64,000 nt of DNA from assembly GCA_903772945.1 (NCBI GenBank), contig CAICTM010000408.1, positions 1 through 64,000 of the forward strand. The letters run 5' to 3'. Origin of the DNA: Seminavis robusta (taxonomy: Eukaryota > Bacillariophyta > Bacillariophyceae > Naviculales > Naviculaceae). Shown here piece after piece: positions 10,729-20,935 of this stretch (the stretch's first letter is position 1; the number at the start of each line of letters is the position of its first letter). Below the pieces are notes generated by a model, which was not told the DNA's origin, searched no databases, and saw only the letters and a list, made by a program, of their open reading frames with translations. Made by a program: the position numbers and the translations under genes.

Positions 10729-13700
10729 TCAAGCCTTCAATTTCCCCTCATGCTCTCCCGCTTTGTCGTTTGCCCGTGCAGGAGCATCCGTGGGAGAGCG
10801 GTTGATGACTGTGGAAGGCCAGCCCTGGATGCCAGCTGAGCTACCGCGGACCTGATCGTAGGTCGCTGTCCCATTCTCCAATCCGTGGTAGTTTTCGTAG
10901 TTGCGAAGAGCCAGAGATACTACAGCGTCGGATTCCACTTCCATCTCCGCTGGGTCGTCCTCCAACGCCGCGATATCCTCTTTGGCATCCACCACATCAT
11001 CCCCATTACTATCCTCTTCCTCAACTTCCTCCTCTTGGATTGTTTCAACTCTCATTGGGATTCCATCAAGCACCCTCTCATTGGCTCGATGCTCGTCCTC
11101 CGTGAGTTTTACGTCGGTGCTTCTTAGAAGGAGCTTCTTGGCGCTTGGAGCAAGTGGCCACAGGCTATAGTAAGCAAAAGCAAGCAGGAAATCCTCGGCA
11201 GTCTGGGATCCGCAAATCCGAAGTCTATCGACATTGGCAGAGGCAATGAGGAAGCGTCAGAGACAAGTTTCCAGAACCAAAACACCTGTGTTCTTGCCGA
11301 TGATATCAATTGTGCTGTTCGCGTAATTCAGCTTTGTCAGTCTGAGATGCCCAATTCGTGGAACACATGTGTTGTCAAAGCCACGTGTGTACTGCCATTC
11401 CACTTTCCTTAGGAGGCAATCGGAAGTCACCATTCTCTTGTTGGTTACCTGCATTTGTCCACCTACATAGCTCCGATCCCAGCTCTTTCTGTTTTGGCGG
11501 CCTCCTCCTCTCCTCTTGCGGCTGCTAGGAGCTCTTCGCTTGTCCGGAAGGCTGATTAAAGAGCCACCAGCAAGAATATAACTTTCCTCACTTTCGTGTT
11601 GTCCAGAATCTCCAAAGGCTTCAAAAGGCTGGAAGGTGACACCCCTTGATGGCCTGCTTCCGCTTTCTTCATGGTTGGTTAGGAACATGTCGCTGAATTG
11701 GATGGATTGAAGCCCATTGGGTGATGGGTTGTCAGCCAGGTCAGAATATTCCTGAGAGTATCGTTGGGTTTCGTACTCTCCGAGGGCTTGATCCATCAGG
11801 AAACCATGCACGATTGCCTTGGTATCGAGCTCAAGCCAAGGCACAAGTTGCTTGTCTATTGCCACAATGAAGTAAAGGGCTGCTGCACTGATGACGCCAT
11901 CCAGAAACGTTTCAGCAGACAAAACCTGGAAACATCCAAGATACAGATGAGATTTGGAATCACAAATGAGGGGCAGTGCCCGTTTGGTGCCCTACTTACC
12001 ACAAAGAACCCACAAACAGCCACTGCAGTTGGAAGAATGGCATTGGTAAGGATATCCATGCCTGCCAACATGCCCGGGTTCGAACCATACAAACCACTGA
12101 AGACTTCTGGGGCGCCTCTTAGTTCCGGGAAAGCAATCATCAATCCGTATGACAATGTGCACAGTGCCAAAGCAATGTTTCGCCCAAACAACACCCAGCT
12201 CTCATGCCACCTTTCCGCGTTCTCGTCCTCATCAAACGTCGTCAAACTCAGTATGACAAACAGGCCGGTAACGATCTGGAATACGAAAGCGACGGCGGCA
12301 TAAAGAAAAGGCAAGCTGCTGTCGCAATTGTATTTGGTCATGCAAAGGACAAGCCGGTAAATGTTGTCTCTTCGGTCATCTAGCAACATCTTCTTTTGCT
12401 TCACTTTGGAGAAGACGATGTGCAAAAGCTGCCGGATCCGTTTTCTCGCAAGTTCCTGCTCGTGCTCCAGAACTCGACGTGCCAATTGTTTCCCCGTCAA
12501 TTGCCGGTGTGTTCTTCGCATATCATCCTCAATCTTCCTCAAGTGGTCTCTTCGGCGTTCATCCGGAAAGTGCAGGAGCAAGCCTCTCTCAAACTCGGTG
12601 TTTGAAGCTTCCGATGACAATGCAGATGCCACTGTGCATGCAAAGCTAGAATTGTTGGGTGTCAGCAAGCGCATCGCAGGAGAAGACACGAAACCCACGA
12701 CTCCAATGTGATTTGCATACCTGTAAAACTCGCTGTCTTCCATTCCGAAGCACATGTTCAGAAGTTCGGTCAAAGCATACTTGGCGCCTGGTGGATTGTT
12801 TGCGATTGCGTCGGCCTTTGAAATTGTTACGGTTGGGCAAAAGGTAAAATAATCTTGTTTTTCCAACTTAATCCATCGAAATCTGCCACATGCCTTACCT
12901 TGAAGACATTACGAATATGAAGGAAAGTAGATCTGTGCGCATGATGGTCTGTGTGCCGTGTTCTCAACCATACTGTGTTCCACTGGTATCAAGCGGGGTT
13001 TGAGTGTTTGCTTTAGAGTTGATTGATCGTCCCGTCCCGGGACAACACCGGTGCTTACCGCCACTTGTACGTTTGTAATGAAAAGGCGACTGGGAAATGG
13101 TCGATGTCTCACTTTCTCAAGTTCTTCTGGGGTGTAGGGCCTCATCTCCTTCACTGTGGGGCAGAAACAAAGTGTGAGCCATGCGAACAGGCAGTTTTAT
13201 TAAGAACTCCCATGTCAACCACGTGCCTTCTTCGGGGTGCATAAACACCAAGGAAGACTTGTTGGCTTGACGTCCCGAGGGCTCGATCTTTTGTCGCTTT
13301 CCTTTGGACCGCGGATTCTGCCTTTGTCGCTCTGCTGGTGGCGCTTGTGCTACATCTTCTTCCTGCAGTGCCTCGTCTGTACTTTGAAGCGCCTTTTGGA
13401 AAATTTCCCACCTTCGTCGCTTCTCCTCTGGACTATTATACCGGTCATCGCTGGTTATACCATCTGGCATTGTCAAGTCGTCACCTTCCGGCTCGTTGTC
13501 GTTTAAACTATGAGGGAAAAACTTTTCCTGTAAGTCTTTCCACCTCTGCTCTGAACTTGGACGGACATCCCCAACTGTGCTATAATCTGGCATTGTCAAG
13601 TCATCGTCTTCTTCGTCCGAGACAGCTTGGTTGACATCGACTTCAAAGAACGCCCCCGTGAATCCTGAGCCGACCGCAGTAGAAGCAACACTGCCACCAT

Positions 13701-14178
13701 AATTAAGATCAATGCTGCCTCCAACAGCATGATAAGGAAACATTTGAGGATAATTGGGGTTTATCCATCGTGCCGACTCCATCCCAGTGCCAAGGGAACA
13801 ATCGGAATTGACAGGAATCTTTGGTTCTTTGGATAGTTCATTGACCTGATCTTGCAGCTGGTTCAGACGTGCTTTGAGTTCAGCCAGACTAATGTCATCG
13901 CTGACCTTTACATCATTCGGTCGGCCCCTCTCTTGGGCATCGGGAAGCTCAGGAATTGGTGCTGGTGTTGTTTTTGCCGGATTAAGAGACCGCCTCTGTT
14001 CCCCTTTGGTAGCAATCACGTTTGAAGCTGGCACCGTTGCAGTACTGGAAGAAACTGTGCGAACGCTACCGTCGTAGAGTTGGTCTCTGACGCCTAAACT
14101 TGTCGTCTGTGTCGCTGCCTCGCCTTCTGTCTCGAGGGCGACCCGTTCGACAGGGCTGCTCTCTTCGAGTCCTTCCAT
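10729..14178 (-). CDS. Multi-exon membrane protein of unknown family, with one in-frame TGA
   Basis: Predicted exons are 14178-13249, about 13145-13059, 12866-12000 and 11925-10729, all in phase 0, giving about 1026 residues if the TGA at 11257-11259 is read or spurious. The donors at 13058 (GTAAGC) and 11999 (GTAAGT) are good; the first intron (13154-13248, 95 bp) is less certain. The N-terminal 310 residues are Ser/Pro/acidic with a short coiled coil (SLAELKARLNQLQDQ) and two copies of a DDLTMPD...R-W motif. The middle holds about four hydrophobic segments (starting LPFLYAAVAFVFQIV, WVLFGRNIALALCTL, MLAGMDILTNAILPT and FLDGVISAAALYFIV). The basic helix before them (ERRRDHLRKIEDDMRRTHRQ) is probably cytosolic. 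The C-terminal tail is acidic (EEEVEEEDSNGDD). No known domain is recognised. The first ATG used is at 14178; the frame stays open upstream to 14247, so another 5' exon is possible. Confidence 0.6.
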
Positions 14179-14565
14179 TGACGTCGCCTCGTTGGATATC
14201 TCAGCGATAGATACAGTAGCCTCCTGCGAGCGGAGAGGCAACCACAAGCAAACGTACCGTAAACTTTTCTTTGGAGGGAAAGTATCACAACAAGGACAAA
14301 AGACTCAGATACTTGTACCAACTCCGTCAAAAACCTTCCGCCAAGTCTTCAGAAGCCAGCTCCTCTCTAATAGTGGTTGTTATAGCAGAGCATGTCCTCA
14401 GTGCTCTTCATGAGGTTCGGCTCTTCGACATCAGGATGCTGCGGCTTCGAAAAAGCAAGTCTGGAATTTCTTGCCCCTGATCCCACAGGTTCTGCATTAC
14501 CTCCGCGGGGTTACTGGGCATTTTGTCTGTTTGGGAAAGTGTTTTGGCGATTTTAAAAGTGTAAA

Positions 14566-14865
14566 TGTCTACACACAGTTAGTAGACATAAGTAGACAAA
14601 GTAGACATTGTGCACCATTAGGAGACATTAGTAGACAAAGTGATACATTGGTAGACATTGGTAGATAAAGTGAGACATTGTGAGACATTGTGAGACATTA
14701 GTAGACAAAGTGAGACATTTTTGTACTGTTTTACTGTACTGTGTAGACAAAGTGAGACATTGGTAGACATTAGTAGACATTGTGAGACATTGTGAGACAT
14801 TGTGAAACATTGGTAGACATTGTGAGACATTGTGAGACATCCGTAGACATTGTGAGACATAAGCC
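14566..14865. repeat. Minisatellite of GTGAGACATT / GTAGACATT units
   Basis: About 300 bp are built from 9-10 bp units (GTAGACATT, GTGAGACATT, GTAGACAAA) in head-to-tail order, interrupted once by an AT-rich stretch near 14726. Because GACAT units avoid stops on the minus strand, two overlapping 79-80 residue open frames exist there (VSQCLTMSHNV-like). They are a by-product of the repeat and not genes. Confidence 0.85.
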
Positions 14866-14954
14866 ACTTTTACAAAGGAGCATAGAACATTTAGGCAACT
14901 CTGTAATCAGATACAATAGCCTTAAATAGACAAAATGCCCGAGTAACCCAGGTA

Positions 14955-15055
14955 AACTGCCTGAGTTCTCAACCCCTTTACCTCGGCAGTCTATCTGCCT
15001 GAGCCCTCACCCCCTTTACCTCGGCAGTCTATCTGCCTGAGCCCTCTACCCCTTT
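14955..15055. repeat. Tandem repeat, ~41-bp unit, 2.5 copies
   Basis: The unit CTGCCTGAG...CCCCTTTACCTCGGCAGTCTAT is repeated, with the last copy cut short. It directly precedes a (TATTTCC)4 run at 15061-15089. No gene was seen between 14248 and 15802. Confidence 0.8.
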
Positions 15056-15060
15056 TTTGG

Positions 15061-15089
15061 TATTTCCTATTTCCTATTTCCTATTTCCT
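15061..15089. repeat. (TATTTCC)4 short tandem repeat
   Basis: Four head-to-tail TATTTCC units. Confidence 0.9.
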
Positions 15090-15802
15090 GTTCAGGTGAA
15101 GCCAAAATATAGGGATAGAGATAGGCGTAAGCCAACAAAACTGGAAATTGAAGGTTCTACAAATTTAGGGTAGGAATAAATCATGATGATTCAAGGTTAG
15201 TGCACTCAACACAATAAGCCAGCAGAAACAGGTACATACGGGAGTGACAGCTGTAAAATTATGGTTAGCAGGGCTAGCTTAATAAAAAGAAGGTTGCAAT
15301 GAGGGAATGAATGATACCGGGCGGCAACACACGACGTAGTCGGGTGTTGTCGCCAGGGCTAGCTTGAAAGATGGGTCCAATCCGAACATAATCCTCCTTC
15401 TTCTATCTGTCTTTCTGCCGAGGTATCGCAGCTCCCGCTGACTTATTGACTGTTCTTTGCTTGAGCCTGGCCCCGGCTGGCTTCCCTAGATAATTTCCCT
15501 ACTCTAAAACCCCCTATAGTCTGGATGGGACCGGCTGTCTCAGTCATGGATACCGAACTGGTACCAGGCACTATCTTTATGTGACGTCATAAAGCCAGCG
15601 TAGCTGCTAGAAGGAAAAGAAACGTTGTGCGTGATATATATCGGTGTCAGATTCTGGCTCGAGAAAGGATGGATGGACTCCTGGTCTGTTTTGAGAACGG
15701 TGTATGCCGTTCTATAAGAGCTCTCTGAATGTAGAGTGCACCACACGATACAGCGGAAGAGCGATTGAATCTTTATGTATTATGCTAGTGGGATGATTCG
15801 AT

Positions 15803-16621
15803 TCATGCTGCTCGTTTTGCTTTATGCTGTTGCGAATGATGGGTACCAAATAGCTTGTCCAAGAACTCCACCTCTGCGTAGTTGACTGTGAGGTGGGCGT
15901 GATGATAATAGTGGTACTCTCCATCAAATATATATCCCAAGATCCCCGGAGCACCAAAGCCAGAGTGACCGCAGGCTCCATCCCATCCATGCCAGGCAAA
16001 ATGAACCAAATGGGCCCACATTCGAGTCGGGAACAGCATCAGGGTAATGCCAAAGGAGGGGAGCTCCATGATGGCATACTCGACGTAAGAATCCTGCCAA
16101 GCTCGAGCGGCTACCAACTTTTTGGGGTTGCAGTGATGTTGCCGATGGAACTGATAAAAGGCGGGAAAGTGCAACACGTAGTGCACCAGAAACGCCCAGA
16201 GCTTTCCGAAAATGTACCCCGATGCCAACTTGGTCAGGGCAACCGAAATAGAATCATGGCAGCCTGGTACGGCAGGAAGTGCAACATTAATAGTTATGTG
16301 TGAGTTGGCATGGAGCAGAGAACATTGCCAATACGATGCCCGACCAGCCGAGCACGTACCCTGAATCTCGTCTTGTCGGTACCAAAAGCACGCAGTCATG
16401 AACGGAATAAAGAGGAGGAACAGGTCGGCCACGAAACTCTTGGCACCATCGAGATAGTCCTGGACGGAAACATCTCGGGTCTTGTGAAGAGCGTACTTGG
16501 CCCACTTGCCGCTCAGATCAAAATGCATAATGATGCAGCAGCAAATCCAATGAGATAGACTCAAGGCCAAAGCGGCCTGGACCGCGTGAGTCAGGGCAAC
16601 GACGGCGGAAGCAGACGCCAT
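15803..16621 (-). CDS. Fatty acid hydroxylase / sterol desaturase-like membrane di-iron enzyme
   Basis: ATG at 16621. The protein carries the three histidine clusters of the fatty acid hydroxylase superfamily: HYVLH, HRQHH and HYYHHAH, with membrane segments before and between them (SHWICCCIIMHF, LFLLFIPFMTACFW, LPSFGITLMLF). Family members use oxygen and a di-iron centre in the ER membrane to hydroxylate or desaturate sterols, fatty alcohols or sphingoid bases; the substrate here cannot be told. The uninterrupted frame gives 272 residues, but 16264-16359 has GTACGT at its 5' end and CCAG at its 3' end and is 96 bp, a multiple of three. Removing it joins DEIQG to CHDS and gives 240 residues without a poorly hydrophobic, Cys/His-rich insert. 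The spliced form is preferred. It is divergent from the transporter gene to the right, with about 520 bp between the two ATGs. Confidence 0.85.
   Translation of the reverse strand: MASASAVVALTHAVQAALALSLSHWICCCIIMHFDLSGKWAKYALHKTRDVSVQDYLDGAKSFVADLFLLFIPFMTACFWYRQDEIQGTCSAGRASYWQCSLLHANSHITINVALPAVPGCHDSISVALTKLASGYIFGKLWAFLVHYVLHFPAFYQFHRQHHCNPKKLVAARAWQDSYVEYAIMELPSFGITLMLFPTRMWAHLVHFAWHGWDGACGHSGFGAPGILGYIFDGEYHYYHHAHLTVNYAEVEFLDKLFGTHHSQQHKAKRAA
16264..16359 (-). other. Predicted 96-bp in-frame intron of the hydroxylase gene
   Basis: On the minus strand it begins GTACGTGC and ends TGCCGTACCAG, with an ACTATTAAT stretch as possible branch region. The length is divisible by three and it contains no in-frame stop, so retention would add 32 residues instead of truncating the protein. 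Confidence 0.65.
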
Positions 16622-17139
16622 TATTGACGTCTAGCTAGCAATCGAAGTCGACTTGCTGTGGGGGTTGCAGAAGGATCACAGGCCAAAACAATGATCACTT
16701 TGGCCTTTGACCTGAGCAAGTCCTGGAAAGCATTGGAGTTTCCAGGAGTAGTCGAGTCAGTCGGATTGCACAACGCACCATGACAACCAGACCACCGCCC
16801 TTTCAAGTAAGAGCTGCCGTTGGGCGCGCCTAATTCAATCGCTATCTCAATGAATATGTCATATCTTGTTGGATATCCTTGTCACACACGTCAATTAGTT
16901 CGTATCATACTAGCTAGTATTGTAGAGATAGATAGGAGCTGGCGGTAGCTTCCGCAAAAGTTGTGGTTTTGCTACGGTTTGTGAGTAAAAAGCCGATGCG
17001 GAAGCAACGACTTCACCTGCTGGCGCACCTCGTCCAAACCTAAGATCCGGAAGCATTGCCCATCGGTTTTGTGCCGAATACCGTAAGCGCTTGCTTTTGT
17101 CCCTTTTGGTTGCAGTTGTCCTCATTCTTCAGCAGAAAG

Positions 17140-18438
17140 ATGATTTTCGAGGCGTCGGCACCATGGGAGATCCTCTTTGGGTCCTCAACCGCACCATCAG
17201 CAACCTCGAAATGGAAGTTCACCTTTGGACTTTTCCTCATCTTTCTACAGTGTGTCCTACTGGTGTTCAACTCCTTACTGACCCAGTTCCTCTTTGAAGA
17301 GTTGGAACTGGAATCGCCTTTTATCATGACCTACATTGGCATGTCCCTGATGGCCTTCCTCTTGCCGCTTCACTACTACGCCGCTCAAAAGTCATCAAGT
17401 CCACCGCATCAGGAATCATCTACGGACACGGCCTGCATTCCCAGCGTTGGGTGTTGTACTTCTCCTTCGTTTGACAGTCTCGCCCATGACATGAACAAGG
17501 CAACCACGTATACGGATTTCGTCGACATTGCCGTCCAACGCAGTCAAAAGCTGGTCGAAGATCACACGACGCGATGGAACCATCGAAAACACGTATTGGC
17601 AGCATTGTACATTACGCCGGCCATGTTTTTGGCGGATTGGGCCTTTAACGCCGCACTGATACGGACGTCGATCGCCTCTTCGACTGTCTTGGTCAGCATC
17701 CAATCCATTTTCGTGTATGCCTTTGCTGTCGTGCTTCGCCTCGACTTTTACAGCGTGTGGAAACTTCTGGGCATTCTGGCCGGAGTGGCAGGAACTGCTC
17801 TGACTATGTTGCACGATACTACCGTGGTATCATCATTAGAGACAGAAGAGACGAATGACAACTTTATGGTGGAGGACGACACCGCGACGTCCCAGTGGTG
17901 GGGAGACAGCTTGGCTATCCTTGCTGCCATGATCTATGCCATTTACACCATTCAAGTGCGCCTATTCTGCCCGGAAAATGAAGAACTCTATAGCATGCAG
18001 CTGTTATTGGGATACATTGGAGCCGTTGCCTTGGTGTTGATGGCTCCGGCGGCCATTTGGCTGCTGCTCATTACACAACAAGTTCAACTCACATCGGCAT
18101 CTCTCGGGATGGTTCTGATCAAGGGGCTCTTTGACTTTTGCATTTCGGACTACCTCTTGTTTCGGTCCGTCATTCTCACTGGCCCCACTGTGCCAACGGT
18201 CGGCTTGGGGCTGTCCATCCCCATGGCGTTCTTATTGGATTTTGCATTCGGCAACGATGACGTCTTCTCGTGGTATTCTATGGTGGGAGCACTAGCTTGC
18301 TTGGCTGGATTTTTCGCTGTCAACCTTGTACCTGATCCCACTACTTCCTGCAGCTGCCAAGACGGTGGCAATGATGCTGTCGATACAAAAGATTCCAAAG
18401 AGGCCAGTTTGATGGATGACACGGCTTCGGTAACATGA
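17140..18438 (+). CDS. EamA / SLC35F-like drug-metabolite transporter
   Basis: About 432 residues from the ATG at 17140. The frame is open upstream to 17056 without an ATG, and a pyrimidine-rich stretch ending in CAG just before the ATG could be a 5' splice acceptor. There are about ten hydrophobic segments in two halves, the pattern of the DMT superfamily. The second segment of the first half (SPFIMTYIGMSLMAF) is typical of SLC35F5/YML018-like proteins, and so is the stretch ADWAFNAALIRTSIASSTVL. A 60-residue hydrophilic loop with a Cys-rich patch sits after segment 2, and an acidic insert after segment 4. The end is a Ser/Asp tail. Relatives move nucleotide sugars, thiamine-like or other small molecules across Golgi, vacuole or plasma membrane; the substrate here is unknown. 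Confidence 0.8.
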   Translation: MIFEASAPWEILFGSSTAPSATSKWKFTFGLFLIFLQCVLLVFNSLLTQFLFEELELESPFIMTYIGMSLMAFLLPLHYYAAQKSSSPPHQESSTDTACIPSVGCCTSPSFDSLAHDMNKATTYTDFVDIAVQRSQKLVEDHTTRWNHRKHVLAALYITPAMFLADWAFNAALIRTSIASSTVLVSIQSIFVYAFAVVLRLDFYSVWKLLGILAGVAGTALTMLHDTTVVSSLETEETNDNFMVEDDTATSQWWGDSLAILAAMIYAIYTIQVRLFCPENEELYSMQLLLGYIGAVALVLMAPAAIWLLLITQQVQLTSASLGMVLIKGLFDFCISDYLLFRSVILTGPTVPTVGLGLSIPMAFLLDFAFGNDDVFSWYSMVGALACLAGFFAVNLVPDPTTSCSCQDGGNDAVDTKDSKEASLMDDTASVT

Positions 18439-18796
18439 TCTGTGTCACCTGTTTAAGTGTGTGGCACGGTGGCCTTCTTTACTCTTCCCCAACGTGGCAC
18501 GAGCGCACCCTCTAAATCATTTAGTGCTCCTCCAGTTTGCTTTCTCTTTCTTTCTGATTTCACGCGAATAGACTGCCTCTACAAGGCTGCCAGGTTTTCA
18601 TAATCTTTGCCAGTTGCAGACCCAGTCAACAATTAAATTTGGTTGTTACCACACCAAATAGACTACAAGCTATGCATGCCTTATGGCCTTCTAAAGTAGA
18701 GCATCCTTATAACCGAGCTGCCAACGTCTAATCGGCTGCAAGAGACCGGGTGTTCCTCTGTCAAAATCCCATCTATACGTGAAGACCATTCCAACA
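18439..18796. other. intergenic between transporter and amine oxidase
   Basis: 358 bp between two plus-strand genes. It must contain the 3' end of the first and the promoter of the second. No motif was recognised with confidence. Confidence 0.4.
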
Positions 18797-20440
18797 ATGT
18801 CAGCTCCAGCCTCAGCTCTGGATGTTTTGATTATTGGAGCAGGTCAAGCGGGGATGGCTGCGGCTCATCGTCTTCTCCACAAGGGCGTGACGAACATCCA
18901 CGTGGTGGAAGCACATCCACACGTTGGTGGGAGAACTCGCAATGTGGATTTGGCCACGGGCATGTATGATCAGGCTTCCGATCACGCTGTGGAATTGGGA
19001 GGTACTTGGTTGAGTCCTAATCATGCAGCCTTTTTGGGACTCTGCCAAGAATTGGATATACCTATCTTTCGAGCCAGCCGCATAGATCCAGCCCAGGCAG
19101 AGCAAGGAAAGGACAAACAAAGCGACGGTGATGACGACTGGCCGTGGTGGTACTGGGGACCCGAGTACACAAATGAAGAAATGAGTGAACAGCAAGACAT
19201 ACTCTTGTTTCATGAAACCAGCAAGGGTGCAAACACTACCCAAAAGACCCGTTTTCGGACTCATCAACAACTCTTGGCTGCCTTGGACAAAACGACGCTG
19301 GAACAACTGCACCAAGCTGGAAACATGATCTGGAACGTCTCGCTGGGGCAACAAGTTCCCGACCTTTCTTGGGAAGCTCACATGCCGGGATCTCGCTGGG
19401 ATGAACTGGATGGATACACCACAGCTGCCAAACTCATGCCCCAACTTTCCACCACCAATGCCCGCAACATTCTCAGACAAGTCATTCACAATAAAAACGC
19501 CCAAGAACCAAACCAAGTGGGCTATCTGTACAACTTGCTCTCCTTCAAGGGGTGCAATAGTGATGGCCCCGACAATGAGTATCGTGTCCAAGGTGGTACT
19601 CAAGCCGTCCCATTGGCCATTGCACACATGCTAGGGCCCGATCGATTAACCTTGGCCGATCCTGTACAGGTCATTCGAGGAGCAGCATCCGGCCGGTATC
19701 AAGTGATTTCTCGGTCCAACAAAGTCTACACGGCCAATCATTTGATCGTGACTGGTTCTCCCCATGCCATCATGGGTCTGCACTTTGACAATCCACCCCT
19801 GCCCGGTGAACACGCACAGCTATTGCAACGAATGCCCATGGGAACTTGTCGAAAAGTCATGGCGGTGTACAAGCGAGGACCTTGGTGGCGAGACCATGGA
19901 CTGACCGGGGATATCATTGCTTCTCACTTGCCTTTGGAGTTGTCCGTCCCTGTGGATAGCACCCATACAGAAGATCGACAACCCATCTTTCCACAATGTT
20001 ACGATACATCTCCCTACTCACTGCAATATGGCGTGATTACCTGTTTTGTGGAAGGCCGAGCCAACTTGTATTACTCTAGCTTACCCCATGAGAAGCAAGA
20101 GCAGCTGTTTCGAGAGTTTTTGAAGCTATCCTTTGCAGAGTACATTCCACCTGGCGATGATGCATCCGGCTGGGACCCCGACGAGATTCTCATGCACAAT
20201 TGGGCAGACGATCCCTTTGCACGAGGTGCTTACACGGGTTTTTTCGGCCCTGGTGTCTTGTCGGAGCCTGCCTATTGGTCGGCCTATCGTCAAATGGAAA
20301 AGCTGCCAAACGTTTGGATTGCCGGAGCCGATTACCATATCGGGTACGGGAATGGTTATATCGAAGGAGCCGTACGATCTGGACAACTGGCCGCAGACCA
20401 GATTCACAAACGAATGCAAGGCAAATCTTTGGACGAGTAG
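18797..20440 (+). CDS. FAD-dependent amine oxidase (flavin monoamine oxidase family)
   Basis: 547 residues from the ATG at 18797 (open upstream only from a GTG). It starts with a Rossmann fold, VLIIGAGQAGMAAAHRL (GxGxxG near residue 14), followed by the acidic ribose-binding residue in VVEAHPHVGGRTR and the GGR motif typical of MAO-type oxidases. A second conserved block (ELGGTWLSPNHAAFL) matches the flavin-binding GxxW region. The C terminus has the family signature AGADYHIGYGNGYIEGAVRSG, which closes over the flavin. There is no signal peptide. A Lys/Asp-rich loop near residues 98-110 is a diatom-style insert. These enzymes oxidise amines to aldehyde, ammonia and peroxide; the amine (polyamine, aromatic amine or amino acid) is not evident. 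The gene is intronless and looks intact. Confidence 0.88.
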   Translation: MSAPASALDVLIIGAGQAGMAAAHRLLHKGVTNIHVVEAHPHVGGRTRNVDLATGMYDQASDHAVELGGTWLSPNHAAFLGLCQELDIPIFRASRIDPAQAEQGKDKQSDGDDDWPWWYWGPEYTNEEMSEQQDILLFHETSKGANTTQKTRFRTHQQLLAALDKTTLEQLHQAGNMIWNVSLGQQVPDLSWEAHMPGSRWDELDGYTTAAKLMPQLSTTNARNILRQVIHNKNAQEPNQVGYLYNLLSFKGCNSDGPDNEYRVQGGTQAVPLAIAHMLGPDRLTLADPVQVIRGAASGRYQVISRSNKVYTANHLIVTGSPHAIMGLHFDNPPLPGEHAQLLQRMPMGTCRKVMAVYKRGPWWRDHGLTGDIIASHLPLELSVPVDSTHTEDRQPIFPQCYDTSPYSLQYGVITCFVEGRANLYYSSLPHEKQEQLFREFLKLSFAEYIPPGDDASGWDPDEILMHNWADDPFARGAYTGFFGPGVLSEPAYWSAYRQMEKLPNVWIAGADYHIGYGNGYIEGAVRSGQLAADQIHKRMQGKSLDE

Positions 20441-20935
20441 GCTCTGTTGCTGGTTGCCAATGATAATACACAGGGATACTCTTCGGTTTGCACTCCGCAC
20501 GAGTACCCCCGACCGTGTGACTCGAGAATGTGTTTTAAGCTTGACACAAAAAAGACGGATCGCATCCCGACCGGAAACAACAGCATCGAAACGCAGCAGT
20601 ACTTCTTTAGCTGGAGTGTTTGTTTTGTGGCAGCATAGAGGTGCTTAGAGGTGCGACCGAAATGGAGGCAAGCAAGCGCTGGCTCCATCGCAATGGAGGC
20701 AACAAAACAAGCCCATCGATGTCGGGTAGTTTTGCTAGGGTAGGTGTGCCCGAGGCTGCCACTGTTTGTGGTAGCTGTGGTAAGCGCGCACTCGTTAGAA
20801 CCAGGCAGAAACAGCTTACTCTGAGTGGTCCAACTGAGTTGTAATGTATGTTGTTTGCTCTATTCTATTCTTCTTTATGTTCTAAATGTTTCTGTACTGT
20901 GTATCTCATCCCCTGCCCACTTTGGATTGGCAGAC

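Noticed and set aside
12060-12090. GGTTCGAACC string resembling a tRNA B box
   Set aside because: It lies within a coding exon and has no acceptor stem or A box around it.
14618-14867. Two open frames coding MSHNVSQCL-like repeats
   Set aside because: By-product of a stop-free minisatellite.
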